Positions 1 to 7,801 of a DNA stretch of 64,000 nt are shown in pieces. The stretch is from the NCBI GenBank assembly GCA_964551035.1, contig CAZKBK010000007.1, forward strand, positions 1 through 64,000. Direction: 5' to 3'. The notes below the pieces were generated by a model. It was given only the letters and a program-made list of their open reading frames with translations, was not told the DNA's origin and did not search any database. A program made the position numbers and the translations under genes. The DNA is from Chryseosolibacter sp964551035. GTDB lineage: Bacteria > Bacteroidota > Bacteroidia > Cytophagales > Cyclobacteriaceae. How positions within the stretch are numbered: the first letter of the stretch is position 1; the number at the start of each line of letters is the position of its first letter.

Positions 1-92
1 TCTGCGAATAAGCTTTCGCTGTAAGTTCTGGTTTTCCCCGGACGGAAATGGCTTCTAACAAGAACATCAAATGCCCGACTCCCCACGATAGA

Positions 93-128
93 TGTCGCAA
101 AACGCCCTCCTGAGGGCAGAATGCGACA
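93..128. repeat. nested inverted repeat (double hairpin)
   Basis: Outer arms TGTCGCA (93-99) and TGCGACA (122-128) enclose inner arms GCCCTC (104-109) and GAGGGC (112-117). The two stems are separated by symmetrical 4-nt internal loops, and the apical loop is 2 nt. All arms pair perfectly. No T-run follows on either strand, so it is not a standard terminator. It could be a REP-like hairpin, a protein-binding site or an RNA structure. Confidence 0.6.
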
Positions 129-143
129 CAACGCTGGCGAAAT

Positions 144-205
144 ACTAAGCCTTTCCTAAGTCTTTACTAAGCCTTTACTAAGTCTTTCCTAAGCCTTTCC
201 TAAGC
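144..205. repeat. 11-bp tandem repeat, about 5.6 copies
   Basis: Unit [A/C]CTAAG[C/T]CTTT begins at 144, 155, 166, 177 and 188, with a partial copy at 199-205. Copies differ only at the first and seventh bases. An 11-bp period is close to one helical turn. No open reading frame or palindrome accompanies it. Function unknown. Confidence 0.85.
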
Positions 206-241
206 AAATGAGGAGCGTATACCAGGTGTTTCCCCATCGGT

Positions 242-280
242 CTCCCCTGTACTCCCCCTGTACTCCCCCTGGTTAACCCC
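242..280. repeat. C-rich 11-bp repeat, G-quadruplex-type on minus strand
   Basis: CTCCCC(C)TGTA-type units start at 242, 252 and 263. The C tracts at 244-247, 254-258, 265-269 and 277-280 are separated by 6, 6 and 7 nt. On the minus strand this fits the G3+N1-7 quadruplex pattern. Whether it folds is unknown. Confidence 0.6.
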
Positions 281-355
281 TGTGTTACGCCTGAGTAAGA
301 CCTGTCGATCCGTTGTCCAGGAACCTGGAATTAGGGAGTTAAAACGCATGCACCT

Positions 356-399
356 CCCCCAATGCCCAAATACCCTAATCCCTAACTCCCTCCTTCCCC
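356..399 (-). repeat. six regularly spaced G tracts across the GT2 stop codon
   Basis: On the plus strand, C tracts lie at 356-360, 365-367, 373-375, 380-382, 388-390 and 396-399 with spacers of only 4-5 nt. The minus strand, sense for the adjacent gene, is therefore a dense G-quadruplex motif covering the last codons and stop. A 9-bp inverted repeat (333-341 with 383-391) overlaps it. Confidence 0.6.
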
Positions 400-1241
400 T
401 TCTCCGACATCAATCGAATGAAACCCCAGGCGGTTCGAAAATTCAATTGCCGGATGCTCGTCCGAAGTTCGTATGCAAGTCTCTTTTGGAATGCCCGTCG
501 CTCGTCATCCGTGCGGTTCAGCTCAAGTATCTTTTCCGCTACCTTTAGCGTGCTGCGTTGATGCGGGCTGAACAAACGGAATTGCTTTTCCGACAGCGAA
601 TTGGAAACGAGGCGTTTCTTTACCAGCACCTCGGGAACATATGAATAGTAAAACGTCCGTGATGAGCGTACCCAGAAATCAAAATCCTCATAGGAGAGCG
701 TCTCATCGTAGCCACCGAGATGTTCCATCACTTTCCGGCGAAACATCACTGTTGGCGAGCAGATGAAATATCGGGAAATAACGTCCGTGTAGATGTCGCC
801 CGTGGGAATGGTCTCATGCGGAAAGCGTCCCGAATGCTTACCCAATTCCCGGCCGTCTTCGCTAATCATCATACAATCGGAGAAGGTGACCCCGTATCTT
901 TCGCCGGCTCGCGTAAGATCGGCTACTCCTTTTTCGATCCGCTCGGGAAGGAGCACGTCGTCAGCAGCAAGGTCAATGATAAACTCCCCCGATGAACGCG
1001 CGAACCCCCTGTTGAATGCGGCGCAGCTTCCCACGTTATCCTCGAGCGTTAAAAAGGTTACCTCCGGATGATTTGCTATTGACGAGCGGATAACGCTTAC
1101 ACTGTTATCGGAACTGGCGTCGTCGACGATGATGAGTTCCACGGCCGGCCAACGCTGCCGAAGGACCGAATCGATCGCTTCCGCCACGAACGCCGCCTGA
1201 TTGTAGCAAAGGCAAATCACCGACACTTTCGGATAGGCCAT
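375..1241 (-). CDS. family 2 glycosyltransferase
   Basis: A 288-residue GT-A fold glycosyltransferase that probably moves a sugar from a nucleotide-sugar donor to a surface polysaccharide or lipid acceptor. The N-terminus has the GT2 pattern VSVICLCYNQ, then IIVDDASSDNS (nucleotide binding) and DLAADDVLLPERIEKG (the DxD-like metal site). No membrane segment is evident, so it is cytosolic or peripheral. Its ATG overlaps the last base of the upstream acyltransferase gene, implying translational coupling. Acceptor and sugar cannot be read from sequence. The 3' end lies in a G-tract block. Confidence 0.85.
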   Translation of the reverse strand: MAYPKVSVICLCYNQAAFVAEAIDSVLRQRWPAVELIIVDDASSDNSVSVIRSSIANHPEVTFLTLEDNVGSCAAFNRGFARSSGEFIIDLAADDVLLPERIEKGVADLTRAGERYGVTFSDCMMISEDGRELGKHSGRFPHETIPTGDIYTDVISRYFICSPTVMFRRKVMEHLGGYDETLSYEDFDFWVRSSRTFYYSYVPEVLVKKRLVSNSLSEKQFRLFSPHQRSTLKVAEKILELNRTDDERRAFQKRLAYELRTSIRQLNFRTAWGFIRLMSEKGKEGVRD

Positions 1242-2170
1242 CAGTTCAGGATCTTTTCAAACGTGAACTTGGGAAATGCCCGCGCACCCAGGCGTGTTTT
1301 GAACTTCAGAAGGCCAAAATTTATAGTGCCCTCGACACCCGACGTACCCATGTCGAGCAGGCGGATTCTGCGCGATACACAGAACATCCGTATGCCTTCC
1401 ATGAGGAATACGACAGGACTGAGCGAATCATATGCGCTGGCGTGGTCGTGCGCAAAATCGTAAAGAACATCGCTTCGGACATGAACCGTAATCGCCGCCG
1501 CCGCCACACGCCCGCTTTTCACCGCCGAGAACAGCGCATATCGTTCAGGAAATCTTTCGATGGACGAACGGAGTTGGTCCATGGTCATGGAAAGCGTGTA
1601 ACCTTTCGACCGCCGGCATTGAAGAACAAAGTTGTAAATGGGCTCAAGCGCATCGCTGGCATTGTGGTGAAAGATCAATTCCGCCTCCTGTGCCTTCTTC
1701 AGTTTGTTTCGCTCGAGCGAATGCAACGGCATCGGTGCACCTACATCGAGTACCGAACTCACCTCCGCTTTGGACACGGCATATCCGGCATTGATAAAAA
1801 TGGCATCCACGGCAGCAAACGAATCGTAATAAGGCGGTGAAGGATTTTTGACCAAGACGCGGCGCACTTCCATTTCCCGCAACCCGGATTCGATAAATAC
1901 AAAAAATTCGCTTAAGCCTTCGGCGGAGAAATCCGGAGCCGCGTCGAACGAACCAAAGGGGCTGCGCGGGTGACTTCGTGCAATACCATCTTCTACATGA
2001 AAATGGATGGACGCCGCAACTTTGCGTTTCGGATCATCCAGCGCATGGAAGGAACACCACCCTTCCGCTTTTTGGAGGTGCCGGTGTTCACGCTCATTAA
2101 ACAGCGACGCTTCAAAGCCCGGCGTGTAGCCGGCAGGAACGTCGCCGGCAATAAAACGGTAATCGCTCAA
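1241..2170 (-). CDS. FemAB/GNAT-like acyltransferase
   Basis: A 309-residue protein resembling the FemAB-like GNAT group (Acetyltransf_6), which transfers acyl or aminoacyl groups to cell-envelope sugars or peptides. The C-terminal half has the recognisable core: a strand-rich stretch around AAAITVHVRSD, then SPVVFLMEGI and MGTSGVEGTINFGLLKFK, typical of the second GNAT fold of this group. The start is TTG, whose last bases overlap the TGA of the upstream gene (TTGA). It is followed at once by a GT2 gene, so a role in modifying surface glycans is a reasonable inference. Substrate unknown. Confidence 0.65.
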   Translation of the reverse strand: MSDYRFIAGDVPAGYTPGFEASLFNEREHRHLQKAEGWCSFHALDDPKRKVAASIHFHVEDGIARSHPRSPFGSFDAAPDFSAEGLSEFFVFIESGLREMEVRRVLVKNPSPPYYDSFAAVDAIFINAGYAVSKAEVSSVLDVGAPMPLHSLERNKLKKAQEAELIFHHNASDALEPIYNFVLQCRRSKGYTLSMTMDQLRSSIERFPERYALFSAVKSGRVAAAAITVHVRSDVLYDFAHDHASAYDSLSPVVFLMEGIRMFCVSRRIRLLDMGTSGVEGTINFGLLKFKTRLGARAFPKFTFEKILN

Positions 2171-2643
2171 TACGGGATCCCAAGTTTACGATAGACGAAG
2201 TGCATGAGCCAGGCCGGGCCAATGAGGAGGAACTGCACGTCTTTAAAGAACGATGGCTTCTTTCCCTCCACCTTGTGACCATAGAATTGACCGATCCAGG
2301 CGACAACAAAAATAATCAGGGATACAAGCCACAGCGGTGCAATGTCGAGCTGACCTATCAATCGCGCTGCATAGAGGCAGACCAACGCAAACAACATCAT
2401 CCCGAAGGTAAGCGGAATTGAAAGCGTTACGTAATAAATGAGAACAAGTACCAGGACAACCAGCGCCCAGTTCGCGTAAGGGTTTTCACCGAGAAACCGC
2501 TGCACGGGTCCTGAAGGGATGGAGGCAATCAACCCGACAATGCTGAAGAAGATGAGGGGCACACATATCCAGTGGATCATTTTGTTGGTGGCGTTCTGGT
2601 GACTTTCACCATACTCTTCCAGTAAGGCATCTATCCGGCGCAT
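2167..2643 (-). CDS. Mpo1-like (DUF962) membrane protein
   Basis: A 158-residue protein of the DUF962/YGL010w-Mpo1 family. In yeast Mpo1 is an iron-dependent dioxygenase that shortens 2-hydroxy fatty acids. The N-terminus has the family signature: YGESHQNATNKMIHWICVP, with the conserved histidines, followed by four hydrophobic segments, and a late conserved GHKVEGKKPS. The end overlaps the TTG start of the acyltransferase gene, so these genes likely share a transcript. A lipid-metabolic role is inferred from the family, not shown here. Confidence 0.8.
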   Translation of the reverse strand: MRRIDALLEEYGESHQNATNKMIHWICVPLIFFSIVGLIASIPSGPVQRFLGENPYANWALVVLVLVLIYYVTLSIPLTFGMMLFALVCLYAARLIGQLDIAPLWLVSLIIFVVAWIGQFYGHKVEGKKPSFFKDVQFLLIGPAWLMHFVYRKLGIPY

Positions 2644-2692
2644 AAGAATGGGTTCGGTTGTTAATCAAATTTAACGATTAGTAGAGAAGTAA

Positions 2693-3193
2693 TCAAACGG
2701 TGGTCTTCACCCGGCTCCACTCCTTGATCTGCCAATAGACATTTCCGGTTGTCAAATGATTGCCTTTTTCATCGTGGATTTTCACGATGCAATTGACGAC
2801 CACGGAATCCGCATCGCCGAGCGGCGAAAAAATGTTCTCTTCCAGCCACGCCCGCGAAATGGTGAACTCGGCAAAGGCATCCATCTTTCCCTGGTAATGG
2901 TAGTCCATCTCCAGCCGCTTCATGATCAGGCGGTAGCGCTTCATATCCAGGGTGGAAATGAGGAGGAACCCGGTGGTAAACTCCGACAGGGTGGCCAACG
3001 CGCAGGCGTGCAGGCCGCGAATATGGTTAAAGTTCCGTCTGCGGTAGGGCAGCCGCGTGCGGACCCGGTATTCTTCGATCTCGGCAATGGCAAACCCGTG
3101 AGGTTTGTTAAAGGGGACCAGGCGAACCAGGACCCGGTTAAGCACCCAGCGGTAAAATGACGACGTTCGGGCTTTCTTCAGGATTGTTTCCAT
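2693..3193 (-). CDS. DUF4442 hot-dog-fold protein
   Basis: A 166-residue protein that resembles the DUF4442 group of hot-dog-fold thioesterase-like proteins. The typical central helix is seen in HIRGLHACALATLSEFTTG. The ATG at 3193 was chosen because the longer open frame upstream (to 3565) has unrelated composition and runs into the divergent gene at 3419. There is no signal peptide. An acyl-thioester substrate is likely from the fold but unassigned. A gap of about 50 bases separates it from the DUF962 gene downstream. Confidence 0.7.
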   Translation of the reverse strand: METILKKARTSSFYRWVLNRVLVRLVPFNKPHGFAIAEIEEYRVRTRLPYRRRNFNHIRGLHACALATLSEFTTGFLLISTLDMKRYRLIMKRLEMDYHYQGKMDAFAEFTISRAWLEENIFSPLGDADSVVVNCIVKIHDEKGNHLTTGNVYWQIKEWSRVKTTV

Positions 3194-3418
3194 GCGTTCC
3201 GTTAAAGGTCCTAATTTAACGAAAAAAGGCGGCGGCAATTCGCCCGTTCTTTCGATTTGGGTATACTTGCATGATTGACGAAGCAAGGCTGAGGTTGAAG
3301 TGTGAAGGATTCGTGTGAGTGGCAAAGGTACCGGTGACTTGAAAGTTCGTCGTTGTGGAGGGTGCGATAAAAGTATGACACCCGGAGTGATGACCATGAT
3401 ACTCGTATTCTCAACACC

Positions 3419-4546
3419 ATGAAAAAAAGAATCGTCGTTCTCGGCGCGGGCCTTGTTGGAAAAGCCATTGCCATCGACCTGGCTGGAAGCTTTGATGTCA
3501 CATCCGTGGATGTCAATGACGAGGCTTTGAGTACGCTCAAGACATTGGGAATCAAAACCCAACAAGCGGACATTTCTAATACATCACGCCTGAAGGAGCT
3601 CGTTAAGCCATTTGACCTTGTGGTGGGGGCCGTCCCGGGCTACATGGGATTTCAGACGGTGAAGGCGGTTGCTGAATCCGGCAGGGACATGGTCGACATC
3701 TCTTTCTTTCCCGAAGACCCGTTCCAACTCGATGAACTCGCAAAAGAACATAAGGTCACCATTGTCACGGACTGCGGGGTCGCGCCGGGCATGGGGAACA
3801 TCATCCTTGGGTATCTCAATCGAAAGATGTCCGTCGACATGTACGAATGCCTTGTCGGGGGATTGCCCGTGGTGCGCGAATGGCCCTATGAATACAAGGC
3901 GGTGTTCTCCCCCATCGATGTGATCGAGGAATACGTGCGCCCCGCGCGCTATGTGCAGCATGGTGCGATGGTTGTTCGTGATGCCCTGTCCGACGCGGAG
4001 CTGGTTCATTTTGAAGGCGTGGGCACGCTGGAGTCCTGGAACTCGGATGGGCTTCGGTCGCTCATCAGGACGATGCCGCACATCCCCAACATGATCGAAA
4101 AGACCCTTCGCTATCCCGGTTGTATCGAATACCTTCGCGTGCTCCGCGAAACCGGATACTTCTCCTACGACGAAATTGATGTCGCTGGCGTTAAGGTCCG
4201 CCCCATCGACGTAACCGCAAAACTCCTGTTCCCCCGTTGGAAACTCAAACCCGGTGAAGAAGAATTTACGGTCATGCGCATACGCGTCGGCGGAAAGGAA
4301 AACGGCCGGGCAAAGACCTATACGTACAATTTGTTTGACAGAACCGATCGTGAAACCGGCACGCTGTCAATGGCCAGAACCACCGGCTACACATGCTCAG
4401 CAGCTGTTCACCTGATACTCAACAGCCGTTTTACGCGAAAAGGAATTAGTCCGCCTGAGTTCCTCGGCGAAGCGGAATCGAACTTTAGCTTCGTCATAAA
4501 CTATTTGAAGGAAAGAAATGTAGTCTATCATGTGAATGAGGAATGA
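3419..4546 (+). CDS. saccharopine dehydrogenase-like oxidoreductase
   Basis: A 375-residue NAD(P)-binding protein of the saccharopine dehydrogenase family. The Rossmann motif is at the very start (VVLGAGLVGKA), followed by VTSVDVND and the ADISN strand typical of this family; DCGVAPGMGNIILG marks the catalytic-domain boundary. Family members act in lysine breakdown or in joining amino acids and polyamines; the exact reaction here is uncertain. The gene begins a plus-strand run and is divergent from the DUF4442 gene with about 225 bases between, where I see no clear regulatory motif. The NRDE gene follows after 6 bases. Confidence 0.85.
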   Translation: MKKRIVVLGAGLVGKAIAIDLAGSFDVTSVDVNDEALSTLKTLGIKTQQADISNTSRLKELVKPFDLVVGAVPGYMGFQTVKAVAESGRDMVDISFFPEDPFQLDELAKEHKVTIVTDCGVAPGMGNIILGYLNRKMSVDMYECLVGGLPVVREWPYEYKAVFSPIDVIEEYVRPARYVQHGAMVVRDALSDAELVHFEGVGTLESWNSDGLRSLIRTMPHIPNMIEKTLRYPGCIEYLRVLRETGYFSYDEIDVAGVKVRPIDVTAKLLFPRWKLKPGEEEFTVMRIRVGGKENGRAKTYTYNLFDRTDRETGTLSMARTTGYTCSAAVHLILNSRFTRKGISPPEFLGEAESNFSFVINYLKERNVVYHVNEE

Positions 4547-4552
4547 TCCCGC

Positions 4553-5311
4553 ATGTGCCTGATCTTTATTTCGCTTAAGCGTCATCCCCAATACAAGCTC
4601 ATCGTGGCGGCAAACCGCGATGAATTTTACCACCGCAGGACGGCGCCGGCGCACTTTTGGGACGATCATCCGGAGATTGTCGGCGGGCGCGACCTCGAGG
4701 CCGGCGGCACGTGGCTCGGCTTGTCGAAAGGTGGTAGGATCGCCATGGTCACCAACTACCGCGACCTGAGCAACATCAAATCCAACGCGCCGTCACGGGG
4801 ACAACTTGTTACCAATGCCTTGCTTACCGAAAAAACCACGGATGAATTTCTTCGTGAGGTTGAACCCCGTGCCAAAGACTTCAACGGCTTCAACCTGATT
4901 GCGGGCACGCCCGACGACCTCTGGTATCTTTCCAACTACGCCGAACGCGTGCAAAAACTTGAACCGGGCATCTACGGACTCAGCAACCACCTCCTCGACA
5001 CGCCCTGGCCAAAGGTTCATAAGGGCAAAGCCGCCTTCAGCGAATTAATCGCCGGCGACTTCGCGCCCGGCGACCTTTTCAGCATGCTTTACAATCACGA
5101 CGTCGCCCGGGACGCCGACCTCCCCGAGACCGGCGTAGGCCTGGAGCGCGAACGCGCCTTATCGGCGATGTTCATCAAGAGCCCCGGATACGGTACACGC
5201 AGTTCAACCGTTATCCTGGTTGATCACGCGGGCGAGGTTTTTTTTAACGAAAGGGTTTTTGACCTTGAAACTTTCCGGTTCACGGAAAACACCTTCACCT
5301 TCAAACCTTGA
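4553..5311 (+). CDS. NRDE (TANGO2-like) family protein
   Basis: A 252-residue protein of the NRDE family, named after the motif seen here as VAANRDEFYHRRTAP. It starts directly with MCLIFISLKRHP, placing Cys2 where an N-terminal nucleophile would be if Met is removed, as in Ntn hydrolases. GGRDLEAGGTWLGL and TNYRD are further family signatures. The eukaryotic relative TANGO2 is linked to Golgi and lipid or haem handling; the bacterial function is unknown. The stop TGA overlaps the TTG start of the next gene. Confidence 0.85.
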   Translation: MCLIFISLKRHPQYKLIVAANRDEFYHRRTAPAHFWDDHPEIVGGRDLEAGGTWLGLSKGGRIAMVTNYRDLSNIKSNAPSRGQLVTNALLTEKTTDEFLREVEPRAKDFNGFNLIAGTPDDLWYLSNYAERVQKLEPGIYGLSNHLLDTPWPKVHKGKAAFSELIAGDFAPGDLFSMLYNHDVARDADLPETGVGLERERALSAMFIKSPGYGTRSSTVILVDHAGEVFFNERVFDLETFRFTENTFTFKP

Positions 5312-6204
5312 AACCACAGAAAAAGAAAGACAAGACACCGGCGTTGTTGAAGGTTGTCCGGTGGATGTTTCCCAAGCTCGAAGCCATCGCGCCTTTTTTC
5401 GCGCACCGGTATTTTCTCAAGGTATTTTTTACGCCGCTTCAGTACCGGGTACCCGAAAAGGAAAAGGAGTTTGCCGCGCGGGCGGAAAAGTTTCTAATCC
5501 ACGCCGCCAACCGGAGGATTCAGTGTTACGCCTGGGGAGAAGGCCCTGTGGTCATTGTGGTCCACGGTTGGGCCGGGCGCGCCACGCAGTTCAGGAGAAT
5601 CGCGGAAGCCTTCATGCGCGAAGGATATAGGGTCATCGGCTTTGACGGGCCCGCCCACGGGCAGTCGGAAGGGAAGACGACAAACATCATCGAGTTCGAG
5701 GAGACCCTGAAGGCATTGTATGAGCGGACAGGTGTCCCTGAAGGGATCATTGCACACTCCTTCGGTGGTGGGGCTGTCCTCTATGCGGCGATGCGGGGTT
5801 TGCCGGTGAAAAGACTTGTTAACATCGCCAGCCCCACCATCGGCGACGAAATTATCAACACCTACCTGCGCGCGGTCCACGGATCGCCATCAACCGGTGA
5901 ATTCTTTAAACGGTGGATGCTGGGAAAATTCGGGAAGCCGTTTGACCATTTCACCAGCCTCTGGTTTGTACGTCACCTCCCATCGAAGGTGGAGTTGTTG
6001 TTGATCCACGACGAAGACGACCCGGAAGTGATTCTCCAGCATGCCCTGGAACTCAAAAAAGCATATCCCGACGCCCGGTTGCACGCCACCAGGGGCTTGG
6101 GCCACACGCGAATCCTCAAAGATGAGCAGGTTGCCGCGCATTGTGTAACTTTCGTCAGAAATGGCTGTCTAAACGCCGGGGCGCCACAAGGGCGGGATAC
6201 CTGA
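5308..6204 (+). CDS. alpha/beta hydrolase
   Basis: A 298-residue alpha/beta hydrolase. VVHGWAGRATQF supplies the oxyanion-hole region, IAHSFGGGAVLYA the nucleophile elbow (Ser in HSFGG), LLIHDEDDPEV the acidic residue and GLGHTRIL the catalytic His, so the triad appears complete. The likely start is TTG at 5308, overlapping the previous stop (TTGA); an ATG about 16 codons in (MFPKLEAI) is the alternative. No signal peptide. Substrate cannot be predicted; esters or lipids are usual. Confidence 0.85.
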   Translation: MKPQKKKDKTPALLKVVRWMFPKLEAIAPFFAHRYFLKVFFTPLQYRVPEKEKEFAARAEKFLIHAANRRIQCYAWGEGPVVIVVHGWAGRATQFRRIAEAFMREGYRVIGFDGPAHGQSEGKTTNIIEFEETLKALYERTGVPEGIIAHSFGGGAVLYAAMRGLPVKRLVNIASPTIGDEIINTYLRAVHGSPSTGEFFKRWMLGKFGKPFDHFTSLWFVRHLPSKVELLLIHDEDDPEVILQHALELKKAYPDARLHATRGLGHTRILKDEQVAAHCVTFVRNGCLNAGAPQGRDT

Positions 6205-6343
6205 CTCATCTTGCACGCGAAATCTACCTTTTGGCACGAAAATGAAACCCTGGAGACGGCACCGAGTATAATGAATACCAAACTTTTTAACTTTTCCGTT
6301 CATCCCTGTAATTAAGCCGAACGGGCATTAACTAATAGAATCG

Positions 6344-7066
6344 ATGAAGATCATTGAAACCCACGAAATTTCGAAGATGTACCGGATGGGTACGCAGACT
6401 GTGCATGCGCTCGAGTCGATCTCAATAAATATCGACAAAGGCGAGTACGTGGCCTTTATGGGACCATCCGGGTCGGGCAAGTCGACGTTAATGAACATCG
6501 TAGGATGTCTGGATACGCCAACAAGCGGCACTTACCTGCTCAACAATAAGCTGGTGAGCGAGATGACGGAGAATGAACTGGCTGATACGCGCAACAAGGA
6601 GATCGGCTTCGTGTTCCAGACTTTCAACCTCTTACCGCGGGCAACGGCGCTGGAAAATGTCGCCCTCCCGTTGATATACGCCGGCTATTCCAAAGCCGAC
6701 CGGGAAGATATGGCCATGCAGGCGCTGGAAAATGTAAACCTCGCGGAACGGTCACATCATAAACCCAATGAATTGTCGGGCGGTCAGCGGCAGCGTGTCG
6801 CAATCGCCCGCGCCCTGGTTAATAATCCGTCCATCCTCCTGGCCGACGAGCCGACGGGTAACCTCGATACAAAGACTTCTTACGACATCATGAATTTGTT
6901 CCAGGAACTGCACGACAGAGGTCACACCATCATCATGGTGACGCACGAGGACGACATCGCGCATTACGCACACAGGATCATTCGCCTGCGGGACGGCCTC
7001 ATCGAGTGGGACCGCCAGAACGAAAACGTCACCCGCACCCAGGCCGTAGCTACCCCCACGAGCTAA
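6344..7066 (+). CDS. ABC transporter ATP-binding protein (MacB/LolD type)
   Basis: A 240-residue ATPase of the MacB/LolD/FtsE group. Walker A GPSGSGKS, Q-loop FVFQTFNLLP, signature LSGGQRQRVAIARAL, Walker B ILLADEPTGNLD and the switch histidine MVTHEDD are all present, so it should be an active motor. This group drives lipoprotein release or efflux together with a FtsX-like permease. No permease gene lies beside it: neighbours are a hydrolase and a cobalamin enzyme. The partner must be encoded elsewhere. Confidence 0.9.
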   Translation: MKIIETHEISKMYRMGTQTVHALESISINIDKGEYVAFMGPSGSGKSTLMNIVGCLDTPTSGTYLLNNKLVSEMTENELADTRNKEIGFVFQTFNLLPRATALENVALPLIYAGYSKADREDMAMQALENVNLAERSHHKPNELSGGQRQRVAIARALVNNPSILLADEPTGNLDTKTSYDIMNLFQELHDRGHTIIMVTHEDDIAHYAHRIIRLRDGLIEWDRQNENVTRTQAVATPTS

Positions 7067-7193
7067 ACCTTTCCATTTCCGGAGTTCCTGACGCTCCAAA
7101 GACCCGCGGGGCCAAATTCCCACCCGAATGTTACCTTTAAAGGTCATCGGACGTGGAACCGGAAACGTTGAAACGTTCAATAAGTTCAGAGGC

Positions 7194-7742
7194 ATGAGAA
7201 TCTACACGAAAACAGGCGATGAAGGCACAACCTCCCTCTTTGGCGGAAAGCGGGTTGCAAAAACGGATACGCGAATCGAAGCCTACGGCACGGTGGACGA
7301 GCTTAACGCCTGGATCGGGCTGCTCCGCGACCAACCCGTTAACGCGCACCGGCATGACGAGTTGATCGATATCCAGGACCGGCTTTTCACCATAGGGTCC
7401 ATCCTCGCTACCGAGCCCGGAAATACAAAAGTCCGGATCCCGGGACTGAACGAAGATGACATCACGCGGCTGGAACATGCCATCGATGTCATGGACAAAT
7501 CCCTGCCCCCGTTGCGGTCCTTTATCCTGCCGGGGGGCCATTCATCCGTTTCCTTTGGGCATGTTGCGAGAACCGTCTGCCGCAGGGCCGAACGCCACGC
7601 GATCGCCCTCCATCAAACCGAACCCATTGATCCTATGGTAATTAAGTACCTTAACCGGCTGTCGGATTACCTTTTCATGCTGACGAGGAAAATGACGGCC
7701 GACCTCCAGACGCCAGAGACGCCATGGAAAGCGAAAATGTAA
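7194..7742 (+). CDS. cob(I)alamin adenosyltransferase, PduO type
   Basis: A 182-residue PduO-type ATP:corrinoid adenosyltransferase, which moves the 5'-deoxyadenosyl group of ATP onto reduced cobalamin. The ATP-binding N-terminus is classical (MRIYTKTGDEGTTSLFGG), followed by AYGTVDELNAWIG and the late helix RTVCRRAERHA with its conserved arginines. I take the ATG at 7194 as the start because it gives the standard N-terminus; the frame is open back to 7128. Probably cytosolic, serving B12-dependent enzymes encoded elsewhere. Confidence 0.93.
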   Translation: MRIYTKTGDEGTTSLFGGKRVAKTDTRIEAYGTVDELNAWIGLLRDQPVNAHRHDELIDIQDRLFTIGSILATEPGNTKVRIPGLNEDDITRLEHAIDVMDKSLPPLRSFILPGGHSSVSFGHVARTVCRRAERHAIALHQTEPIDPMVIKYLNRLSDYLFMLTRKMTADLQTPETPWKAKM

Positions 7743-7801
7743 GCTAACAATCGTTAGTCGTTTTAGATTTTTACTGCTATATTGGCATCAAACCAACAGC
7801 T

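Noticed and set aside
144..205. CRISPR array
   Set aside because: Units are 11 bp and directly abutting; there are no unique spacers and no cas genes.
282..548. 88-codon plus-strand frame at the left edge
   Set aside because: It overlaps the end of the clear GT2 gene and a C-tract repeat, has no domain-like composition and is a shadow.
3211..3573. 120-codon minus-strand frame opposite the saccharopine dehydrogenase start
   Set aside because: Overlaps the N-terminus of a clear gene, Ser/Arg-rich, and no motif.
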